A stretch of 64,000 nt of DNA from Malachius bipustulatus (taxonomy: Eukaryota > Arthropoda > Insecta > Coleoptera > Melyridae): NCBI GenBank assembly GCA_910589415.1, contig OU342632.1, positions 35,477,637 to 35,541,636 of the forward strand, written 5' to 3'. Below are positions 36,801 to 48,800 of this stretch, one piece after another (positions within the stretch are counted from its first letter, which is position 1; the number at the start of each line of letters is the position of its first letter). The translations under genes and the position numbers were made by a program. The notes under the pieces were generated by a model. It ran no database searches. It had not been told where the DNA came from and saw only the letters and a list, made by a program, of their open reading frames with translations.

Positions 36801-39800
36801 TATAAATTTAATATTATTTTCAGTATTTTTTCGGTTAAAATTCTTTGAGTTTTGAAAAGTACAAATATGTTACTGTTTCAACTCGAGGTCTATTGAAGGT
36901 GCCCACAATTCTCAAACTTCGATGTTTTTAAGGCGTTTTTGCATGATTTAAGCATGATTTAGGAATAGAAAGTCATCGACTTGCATCATCTGTCACTGGT
37001 GCAAGATTTTATGGCATAAAGTTCTTCAACAAACTATCTGAAGACTGTAAGGATCTTCAGATTTCGATATTCGCCAACAGACTAAAATTATATTTAATTT
37101 CTAAAGCTTGTTACAGTATAGATGAATACCTGGAACAGCGGCATGTCGATTTCTGAACGGTTATAAATTTTTTGTCATGGAAACATTAACGTAGTTAGGT
37201 GGTTATGTATATGGACGCGTGTAAGAATATTGTACATTCAAGACACTAAATAAACTATTCTATTCTATTCTATTCTATTCTATTCTATTCTATTCTATTC
37301 TATTCTATTCTATTCTATTCTATACCCCCCAGGCGTTATCCATCGTCTTCAATTGAGGGGGGGGGGGGTAGTTTGTTTTTTCTTATTATTTCAATAATTT
37401 TTTAGTTTTGAGCAAAAACACTCATTTCCAAATTTGTGGGGAATTTAATTCTCTACATTTAATGTCCTTATAGGTTTTTTTTATATTCGGTTGCTTATAA
37501 TTATTACGCTTATTACGCATAATAAGCATCATCGAAGGGGTTGAAATACAGCTAACAGCTGTGACAATTGAAAAATTTATCAAAAAAATTATAAATTAAA
37601 TAAAAATAAAATGAATGATATAAAATTAAATTAAATAAAATGAACACTTGATTTTGACCGGCATTTTTGGATCACACGAATTAATGTTTCAGGCAATATT
37701 TTGATATTGTTTCACGCAAAATCATGATCGGCGATATCACCCCACCTCCTCGCGATTGAGGGGTGATTTTTGTATCCAAGCGATGTCACCCTCCAAACCA
37801 AACTTTTTTTGACAATTTTTCTTTTTCTTAAACACTGGTTGTCAGAAATAATCAACGGGGGGGGGGGGGGGGGTGCAATTAAAATGGATCAGCCTGTAGA
37901 AAAATATTATGAGAACAGTCTTGTATGTACAGAGAAAGAAGCATCGATTAGTGATTGCCTAAACTTTTGACGATTTATTAATTAATCATTAATCAATTAT
38001 TTAATTATTGTAGTTAATTAACTATTACAAAATGAGAAAATTGCATGGATACAAATTTGTAGAGAATTGTTCTCTCCGTAAAGTAAGTTATTACACTTTT
38101 TTCGATAACAAGTTAATTAACGTCGTGAAATGCAAAAAGCAAATTCATCCCCTAAAACCATAATTGAGACTTTTCCACAAGGGGTAGGAGGTCGCATTTT
38201 GTATTTAAGCTCATCATCGACCACCTATCACCCACACAAAAAAATCTGTTTTTCCTGCTTTGATTGCATAATCGAATCCCAATTTTAATGGACTAAAAGT
38301 ATAAATAGTACCTAGGCTGTTGGAAGTATTTCACGACTTTGTCGCGTTCCCAGACGAAAGGAGTCAATTGCGCGATCAAATGTGTTTTCCAAATACAAAA
38401 AAAAATTATAGTTATGGACATAAAATGTATAGAGAATTAAATTTGGAAATAAGTGTTTTCCCAAAACTCAAAAACTACTGAGATAATGAGGAAAAACAAG
38501 CTCACCCCTTCCCCTTCAATTCAATACCCACAACGCCTAGGGGTATTTTTTAACAATTTTGCACTTTAATTAAGCATCTCTGAGGAGGGAGGAACAAAAC
38601 TGGCATCATAAAATTTTTGACAGGCAATTAACTTTTGGGAAAAAACTAAAATGACTGATCTATGTAATAAATTTCTTATGCCACATTTGCACCATGTTGA
38701 AATTTTATAACAACCTTGAATGACCATCAGACAGAATTTTTTTTAATCTCTATTTATTCGGTAAGAGCAAATTCCACTACTTGCTATTATAGTAATTCCC
38801 TCTGTTACGATACGACCTCTGGAGGTGGATGGTGGGTGGAATAATCACGCGGCAGTGCACACCCCCGCCTATGAATGATTAACCCCGGCTTCAAAGCATC
38901 GAGTCTCGTCTGCACGTGTCCTGGCAATTTCTGGCGCGTGGAGTTGATCCCTAAGGATTTAAGGCACCGGCGGCATGTCCCGAAGTTACTTCTCATTATA
39001 TTATGAAACGAAATTCGGTCAGTCCTGAATATATTTCCGAGACAACGGCACATAAATTAGATCCATCCTCGTTTACTATTTCACGATATTTTTTTTTAAT
39101 TTTAGGGACTTATCGGAAACGTCGATTGAAAGTTTACCAGTCGCTGGATTATCCGAGATCGAGACACTCAAGATCGAGAAAACTCCTTCCTTGAAAGTTA
39201 TTCCCAGCATTTATGATTTAGAGGTAGTTCTATAAGATTTATTCTTGATTAGTATATTATTATTGTGCTTGTTAATTATTTTTTTTTAGAATTTGAAAGA
39301 AGCGAAATTGACCCATCATTTTCACTGTTGCGCTTTTATGTACCCTCAACAGCACAATCCTGAAAGACATGCTCTCTACCAGAGCAGGATAAAAAGCGTT
39401 TGTATGCAGGATAGCTCTTCAGTTAATACAGGACAAAGTAGGAAAAGGAAAAGAAACATTAGATCAGAAACTGAGGACGAGTTCTGGGAAGAGAAGACTT
39501 TGTAAGTATTTATAACAATAAAAAACTGTTCGATATTTATTAATTATTACACTCTCTTCCTGGCCTTTATACATTTTTCTTCAAAATCTCTATTCCTCCT
39601 CTCTAAAGCTTCAATATTCCTCTTCAACTTCTTCTGTTTCTCAAACAACGCGATTATCTCTTGCATTTGCTTGATATCGTCAGACTTCAAAGAGATATTA
39701 CTTAATACATCGCACACCGTTCTCCCACCACCAAAACTTGCAGGCACAGTCTTAGGTCTCGGTTTGTCGTGTGAACAAGGTGAACAAACACAGGCACTGT

Positions 39801-42800
39801 TCCCGATACTCAAATTTCTAGACGGTCTATCAGGTACTACTACTGGTGTAGGTGCAGCTACAGGTTCAGGTTGAACAGGAGCTGGTTTAAGAGCTGCAGG
39901 GATGCACCTAGCTGCTGCTGCTTTGGCCGATTGTAAGAACCTATCAAACGAACTCAACGTGTGACTCTGCTCAAAAATAACAGGAGGCTTCCTCGGTACG
40001 GGCGGTGGGACCAAACCGAGTGTAGGTACCGTCGGTTCCTGCTTCGGCGCGTTAACATTCGAAGGTTTCTTATCGCAAGGCTGGCAGATGCATTGAAGAC
40101 ATTCGCAATCGACTTGTATCGGGAAAGGACAGGCTTCACAACGACACTTGTCGCAATCGCACTTCTGGTTACCAGGAGGTTTACAGGGATCACAAAGGCA
40201 TTGCTTACAATCGCAGTCGCCAAATTTTTCACCTCCAGGTGTGGACGATTGCCGCTTTTTGGGATCATTACAAGGCTCACAAACACATTGCAAGCAATCG
40301 CATTCCGGGCTATGAAGTGGTGCTGATGTTTTCGGAAGTGGCGTACTAGCAGGTTGTGGCTGGCCATTTACGTTATTGCATTGATCGCAAACACATTGCA
40401 AGCAATCACATTCCGGGCCATGAAGTGGTGCTGATGATTTTGGGAGTGGCGTACTAGCAGGTCGTGGCTGGCCATTTACGTTATCGCATTGATCGCAAAC
40501 ACATTGCAAGCAATCACATTCCGGACTATGAACTGGTGCTGATGTTTTTGGGAGTGGAGCACTTGCAGGTCTTTGCTTGCCATCTACGTTACTGCATGGA
40601 TTGCAAAGACATTCAAGGCAATCGCAAAGTGTGCTACTGTTCCCAGGCTGATTTAAAGCGGCAGTATTCTTTTTGACGGGGTCGTTGCATGGATTGCACA
40701 GACATTCCAAGCAGTCACACACTCCGTTAACTACATTACTATTTTTATTAATATCTGGATCTGGACAAGGATCACAATTGCATGCATCAATAGTGGGTCT
40801 TGCTCGATCGTTACCAGAAGGATTATCTGTCGTCTTGCCAGAAGCTTTCTCTTTTAGAATACAAGGCTTACAAATGCAATCGACGCAGTCACAGTCTGGA
40901 GTATGGCCGGTCTCTTGTTGTTGAGAAACTGCTGGTTGAAGAGAAACGGCGGGTTGAACGTCAACACACCCGCAAGGGCCCCCATCGCCTTTTGGTGCGA
41001 ACACGCAGGGCTGACACGCGCAAAATTCCCCGCATGGGCACGACGAGGGCTTCACGTCTGTTACGCAAGGTTGACATGTGCATGGAGCGCAGTCGCAGGT
41101 GGAAGAATAGGTGATTTGATTCTCGATGAGACATTGACGACAGATGCAGTTGGGTGAGTGGGGATTGTATATGGATTCGGTGTCGTCTTTTGGTTGCAAA
41201 AGACTTCTCACGTTGTCGACGCAATCGCAAAAGTCCGCTGGAAGGGAACAGGTTGATTAAGTTATATTTTTTAAGGAAGTTTTCGTAGAATGGGCTTTAG
41301 AATATGTAAATTAGATACTTTTCGAAGTGTACCTAACAAGGGTACATACTCATCAAAGAAGAAAAAACAAAAAAAAATTGGTTGAAGGTTTTTTGGGCTG
41401 TAATTGCCGTTAGGGCGGTTGTTAAGAGTTGCATTGCAAGAACGTCAAAAATTTTTGGAGTAGTTAGCGCAGCCTTAAAAATAAATAAGAGATGTAATGG
41501 ATGGAGATGGAGGGCCTCCAGAAATCATCTACAGTAAAAGAAAATTTGGAGTAATTAAGAGGATGAAGAATATTGCAGCCTCAATTAATTAATAACATCC
41601 AGCAGCTTAGCTAAGGAGCAATAAAAGTTCACAAATTAGTTGGAACTCGCCGGATTTAACGTAATCAATATGAAACAACTTTACCGAAGAAGTGATTGAA
41701 GATTTCTGGACGCTAATAAAGAGCAAAAGTGTTTTGATTTGCTAGCACGTGAAAATTACAGGAACTGAGTGTACAGGATGGCCTATTTTAATCTGTCTGG
41801 CTGAATAAAATTAGAAAATGACCTTTAAAGAGAAAAAGTGTCAAACACAAGCTGCTCAGTTCGAAGGACATTCGATGCCACTCCACATTTTTTGGATGGA
41901 GGGTTCAAAGTCATTCAAGTTCCATTTTATTTTTTTAATAGTACCTACTCCTTATTTTCCACATCGGTAATCGACTGTAACTATGTGAAAAAGCAAACAT
42001 GAAACTTTTGTGTTTTTTTCCAAAATCCAAATTTCACTTTGTGATTTTTTCACTCACTTTTGCAATGGTAAGCTTCCGCGGAAAACTCACAGATGACAAA
42101 AAGTTCTTGGAATTTTGCCAGGAATGTACCCTAATTTACTGGGGCATTTTTTGAGACAATTATTTCTCATCGTCCACTATCATCGTCCACTATCCAAGGC
42201 ATGCGAACAAAAATGCGCTGGAATATGGAAAAATTTTACGAACTTTCTGTCTCTTGCGATTTTTCTCGGAAACTTACAATTCGCGAGTAAAAAAATCACA
42301 AAATTAGAAAATTTTAATTTTGTAAGTCGAATAAGTCGAAGTGGTGCAGTTTTTATGGCAACCCTGCTGCACGGGGGACAAGGTGACAACAATCTTACTT
42401 AAAGCACCCGAGCTGGCTGTAACGGAGCAAGGGCAGGGTAGAAGGGCTTGCGCTCGATTTTCCATTCATGCAAGATTCACGATTGAGGGCTCGCTCAGCT
42501 CGACCAAACTCTCGCGTCCTGTTGGCACCGGGCACCGGGCAACTACCTGTAACACTTGCGTACAATAATTACAAAACAGTTGAGTACAATCGATCGTTTT
42601 TTTTTCCTGAATCAGTGGTAGCATCAACGTAACACGAAGAAATTTGAGTTTTGAAAAAAAAAATTTCAGACAAAAGTTTGTTTTATTCATATTGCCGATG
42701 AGAAAAATGAGTCTCATTAAAAATGGTTGTCCTTGAATGACCTTGAGCCCCCCATCCAAGTTCCTAAGTATCAATGACACTGAATGTCCCCCTTCGAACT

Positions 42801-45800
42801 GAGCAACCTTAGTTGTGCACTTTTTTTCTGGGAACTGGGAAATGTCATCCTCAATTTTATCCAGCCGGACGTATTGAAAAGAGACATCCTTTACAACAGT
42901 GGGGACAATTATTGTCTATTATTGTCTATTATAGAGTGTTCACTTTTTGATTAAAAGCGCATTTTCCCATCTCGGCCCATAGCAGCTGATGATGGCATTT
43001 GGGCAGTTAAATTATGAAAAGTTGAATGGAGGTTCATATTTTAGTTGACGTATCCTAGCAACCACACTTACAGGTATTTATCACTTCATCTCTATTGGCC
43101 CATGATACTTGCTGTCATGCCATTGGCCTGGATCCAAAATGACGGGTCGGGCTCTACTGTCTACACTGTGATTTATCCAGTCACTCTAATACTTAATGTA
43201 AACTGGAAAGAAGAACATTCTTGCTAGTAATGTTTTCCAATTTTTTAAACGATAGTGCTGGTGAAAGTGTTTTGGTTGTTAAGGGTTGTGAAAAGGATGG
43301 AATTTCTCAAAGTAGGTAGGGGGTAAATACTGAAAGGAAAACAAAATTGCTAATAATTTTGTCTAGATTTTCTTAAAGACTAACTTATTAAAATGTTGAA
43401 GGAATGAGCATAAATTGCTAACGAAGATAAAGCAAGGAAGAATGATTATTATTTTTTCAGAAATTATCTTGAATAAGAGACACTTTGACAGCAAAAAGAA
43501 GAAAAGAAAAAAGAAGTGCTCTCGAAGGAGGACTATCGGCATAATGAAAGTTTTTTTTTCCATAATTTTGTCCTGTTGGGCAGTTGGTCTCTAAAATAAA
43601 TAAATAAATAAATAAGAAGATTTTTGTTTGCCAAAAGCTGCAAAAAGAGAAGAGTTTTTTAGGGAGTAGAGCCACTCTGAAGAGCACATAGCATAGAAAT
43701 TTTGGTCTAACCAATTTGCCCATTAGGCAAAACAGGCAATATGGGGTAGTTTTTTGGGTACTTGGTAAATTAACTTGTCAAATTATTATTAGTTTGGTAA
43801 TTATCATGAGTAAGGGTAAATTTGACAGCAAAAACAGGAACAAGTGCTTTGGAGGGAGGACTATCGATATAAAAAGATCAATCTCAAAAGACTCAAAAAC
43901 CTGAAGACAAAACTAATTTTCGATTGTCAAGAGCTGCGAAAAGAGAAGAATTTTTTGGGGTAGTAGAGCGACTCTGAAGAGCACAAAGCCCAACACAAAG
44001 CACAAGTTTTGGTCTAGCCAGGAAGAAGAATTTTTTTGGATGCTTGCTAAATTAACCAGTCAAATTATTATTTGTTTGGTGAGAGAAAATTTGACAGCAA
44101 AAAGAAAAAGAAGTGCTCTGGAGGGAGGACTATCGGTATAAAAAGGTTAATCTCAAAAAACTCAAAAACTTAAGACAGAACTGATTTTCGATTGTCAAGA
44201 GCTGCGTAAAAGAGAAGAATTTTTGGGGTAGTAGAGCGGCTCTGAAGAGCACGTAGCCACAGAACTTTTGGTCCAACCAGGACCAATTTACTACCCATTA
44301 GGCAAAAAAGACAAACGCCTAGTGGGTAGTTTTTTTAGGTGCTTGCTAAATTAAGTTGTCAAATTGCATGCAATTATTGCAATTAAGCATTTGTTTGGGA
44401 ATTATCATGAGTAAGAGTAAATTAGACATCAAAAAGAGGAAAAAAGTGCTCTGGAAGGAGGACTATCGATAAAGAATTTAATCTCAAAAGACTCAAAAAC
44501 CTGAAGACAAAACTAATTTTCGATTGTCAAGAGCTGCGAAAAGTGAAGAGTTTTTTGGGGTAGTAGAGCCACATTGAAAAGCACTTAGCATAAAAATTTG
44601 GATCTAACCAATTTGCCCATTAGGCAAAACAGGCAACTATCTATGGGGTAGTTTTTTGGGTGCTTGCTAAATAATTAACTTGTCAAATTATTATTTGTTT
44701 GATAATTATCATGAGCAAGAGAAAATTTGACAGCAAAAAGAGGAAGAAGTGCTCTGGAAGGAGCACTATCGATATAAAAACGTTAATCTCAAAAGACTCA
44801 AAAAATTGAAGACAGAAATGATTTTCGGTTGTCAGGAGCTGCGACAAGAGAACAGTTTTTGGGGTAGTAGCGCGTCTCTGAAGAGCACATAGCCACAGAA
44901 ATTTTGGTCTAATCAGGACCAATTTACCTATTAGACAAAAAAGGCAACTACCTACGGCGGTAATTTTTTTGATAGGAGTTAGAAATGCCTTCAAGTCTGC
45001 AAAAAAATATATAATGGAAGATTCAAGAAGAAAAATGGATGTTTTGAGCCACAGTTGCAAAGAAAAGTAATAAAACCAAACAGAACAAATACGTTAACCA
45101 AATTAATGAAGGTAAATTGAATAAGTGAAGATGGAAGGGGAAACCATCTTTAACGGAGGAGAACTAGAATAGAAACAAAATCAAGCTCAGGGAGATTAAT
45201 AATTGGAATCAGGTAGTCTAAAAAGAAGTTGTTGTCTGGAATGGAAGTATTAGTGAAAAATTAAGGAGTCTATTCATTCCAGTAGGAGTATTAAAAAGTT
45301 ATTCCTGGAGGTCATTGTGGACAAATTGGTCAATATTGATTCGACTGGCCAAATATGGAATAAATGCATCAAGCAAGTTGAAACGACTTTTGTAAAGGAT
45401 CTCTTTGTTTAAAAAAAAGAAATTTAATGCATGGAAACGGACGAGGAGTAGAAAGGAAAGTTACAAATATCAAAAAGATTTATCAAATGTAGAAAAACAC
45501 CCACCTCTATAGACATAGAAAAACGAAGAGTGATCACTTGAAGATTGTCGGGCGATATTTCTCTTGGTTATGTTGGAAAGTATTAAGCTCAACCGGAAAT
45601 TATCGATTCCGTATTAAAGATAACATAAGAATTGGTATGTAAGATTGTCGCGCGTGGCGCGGGACGTAGCTGTTTATTTTGAATGTAGGGGGGTAAATGG
45701 GAACACAGAGTACAAAATCATTCAATTTATTTAACTTAAAACAAATAATACAATTACCTCTCGCTCGGGGGGACCCTACTGATTTATTATAAATCCGTAC

Positions 45801-48800
45801 AATACTATGACAATTGTTATGATTTCTAAAAGGGGGCAGTACACAACACTGAGTGTCCTGGAATGTTAGCACCTAGTTCCCTCCTGAGATGATTTCAACA
45901 ATATAAATAAAATGGTACTTACATCAACATTCTTATTCTCAGGGTAACTCGTGCTCGTCCGCCGGCTTGTCCGGAGTGGAGACCAGATGACCCAATTCTC
46001 GGTTTTTGGTGGGCTGATTTACGTAGGTCCACAAGGCAAAGGCGCAACACACCAACTTAACTCACCCCTTTCGCGAGCTTCGCGTACCCCTGGATCCGAC
46101 TACTACGGAGTCCCCCCGGGTCAGAACTCACGAGGCGCGACCGACCCAACCTTTTATTACTTCCCCCCCGTCATCACGTCTGTCGCCCTCGTTTCTGGTG
46201 TCTTTGCTAGATCAAAGTCCACGTGCGAGCTCGAAAAGTGCAAGTCTGCATTTCCCAATTCTGGCACGGCCTTGTTACACTGCCTTCAATTACTTGCTTG
46301 TAATAATAACATATTTCCAAAATATGGCTCGTGTCTTGAGTAATTGCAAGCTTGCACGTTGATCGACCATAACAAATAAACTTTGCGGTAAGTAGTTCGT
46401 GTGTTGGCCTGAATAACTTTTAATTTGTTATTGTTATCTTTACTAGATCCTAATAAAATAATATAATACCTGATTCCTAATTCTCCCCTAGTGCCCTCTT
46501 GACAAGATGCAGTAAACTTCCATTAATTCCAAAGAAGAGTTTCTCCAACTATTGTAGCATTTCTAATACTGAAGTTTTTTAGTTTCCGACCATAAAGAAT
46601 AACAAATAAGTGACAAAACTTTAATAATTGAATTTGCTGCTAGTTTAACTCAACTTTTGTTTCAACGTATAGTTTCATGTTTACCAAAGTTAACTCTTTA
46701 GTTGCTTGCAGTCTCGTTTCTAGTTTGTAGGTAGTTTTTTTCACGCTTTAATTTCGTATTTCATCCAGGTTTGTTTTATATTTCGTAATCATAGACTTTA
46801 ACTACTACCTACTCCGAGAAAATGCACCCAGCATCTGCAGCTATAGAAGAAATTTGATATTCAAAGAGCTACAGATCGATTTGAAATGGCATAATGGAAT
46901 AACCTGGAAAGCGTTTCAAATACACCTGATTTATTCTCCGTTCAATAAAGAATAACCAAAACACTTGAGTCGCTTTTAAAGGAGGGATACGCGGGGGGCT
47001 TTCACTGAATGTTAAAGTAAAGACTTATTTTGATATGAGTACCTTCAGATATAATATTATTTGCTCCATAATTCATCCACGGGAGTCTCCTTCTTACCTA
47101 ACATTCCATCAACGACGGGCATTATTCGTTCTTTGACCGCATTTTCCACTTTATCGATCACTTCGTTGCAATTGCAATCTTTCTTGATATTCTCTGGTCC
47201 TAAAACAGCAGGCGCTGTCCGTTCTATCAACTCCAGTAATTTGTCTAATTTCTCGTTACATTTATTCTCGGGGGGAGGAGGAATTACTATGCAGGTACAC
47301 TTTTCTGGAACTCTGGTCGGTTCCTTATTGCAGATACAAAAGGAAGAATCATTACGCATTACTGATGGAGGTGTCTCCCGGGCTTTATTATTACAAACAC
47401 AGATCGAAGATGATGAGGAAGGTTCTGTAGAATCTTCATCTAGAGTGCTCATTCTTCTACAAATGCAGTCGCATGATGCTCCGTCGCTTTTAGCTTTATA
47501 TGGACAGTTCTTGCACGGACATTTGCTGTCATTGTTTGTTTTGGACTTTTTACTCCTTGAGGGGAAATTTCGATCTCCACTCGGTGAGAAAGATGGGAAG
47601 TTACACTTATCTCGCGCTGGGGAGTCAGAGCGTTCTTCTAAAATTCGCTGGAGTGCTTCAACTCTGCATTGTAGGTCAAATTTTCTGTTCTCAAGTTGAT
47701 TGATTTTTTCGGTGTAGTTCTGTGTTATTTCTTCCCAGGCTTGGATATTTTGAATTGGGCACGAGGTCATGACTATTGGCGCTTATTTTGTGGATATTTC
47801 TGATTTTATGGATGAAATGGTCACTGGAATTTAGTTCCGCTGCTGCTACTGAAATGTCATTTTATTTTAAGGCGAAATTGACGTTGCTGGTAGATGATTG
47901 ACGTGATTTTTATTAGAAAACTAGGTGGCCTAAGTTTTTATATAAACGTGACAGGAAAACAGGAGTTCGTGAGAAAGAAAAATTGAAAACTTCTTGCAAG
48001 CTTGGAAACTTCGGGTGAAGCTAATTTAAATGTGCATAACAATATACTACACGATTCTCGTCATCCGGTTGTATTTTTTGTTTCTTATAAAGTTGCATCA
48101 AAGTAGAGGAAAAAGTTACTTTTTAAAATCAATATACGTAGGTGCCTATACAGGGTGCTTTAAAATTATTCTAAAAGTGCTTAGAAATGATTTATGATCC
48201 TTACGTGGATCGCAGTGATTTTTACAAAAATAACAATTTGTTGTTTCAATGAACAACCGCAGATAGGGTAAAAATGCATTTATTTAAAGTTGAGATACTC
48301 TCTCTATGAACTGGTTAGTGTTAGTAAAATTACCATCCACTACTAGATGGCGTTGAGTCATGTAAGTCACTTAAAATCCGTGAACGCAGTTACTCAAGAC
48401 AGCAATTGCTCCATTCTACTAGCACATTTCTCATGATATGTCTGATGGTATGGAAAACTGACGAGCTTTAATATAGGTGAAACAGTGCTATGTTTGTGGA
48501 AATAACTTTTTCTTATTTTTAATAATAGGTAATTCTTACTATATTACTGTAGACATAGAATTATTTCAGTTCTTCATTTTTAACATTGTGCAATTTCAGT
48601 TTAACTCAAGAATTGTTGGCTTATGAGCCCTACGCAGACTTACATCTGGGAAAATCTCGTCTACCCTTCAATGCCACTGGCGTCGAAGACGAGGTGAATC
48701 CCCTGCGTGGCAGAACGATAGACCATCAAGAAGCCAAGCCCATTGAACACAGTCAACACGATCAAGGGACGTTCCATGCCGGAAGTGCCGAAATCGCAAG

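Larger units (their letters stand above)
35560..37460. repeat. Tandem repeat, unit about 540 bp, interrupted
   Basis: gggtctttyatgattactgt occurs at about 35667, 36192 and 36740, and aaggcgttt-tgcaagacccccc-type words follow each. In the third unit the stretch after aaggcgtttttgca is replaced by a retrotransposon tail and a pentanucleotide microsatellite. The unit resumes at cccccaggcgttatcc. Confidence 0.87.

Noticed and set aside
39671..41157. Several plus-strand ORFs of 67-121 residues opposite the cysteine-rich gene
   Set aside because: Shadows of the repeated minus-strand coding sequence; no motifs and no splice signals.
45951..46343. 130-residue ORF in the GC-rich block
   Set aside because: Long only because GC-rich DNA has few stops; no recognisable domain.
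47061..47699. 212-residue plus-strand ORF opposite the 237-residue gene
   Set aside because: Antisense shadow; the minus-strand frame has ATG, stop, coiled coil and cysteine pattern.
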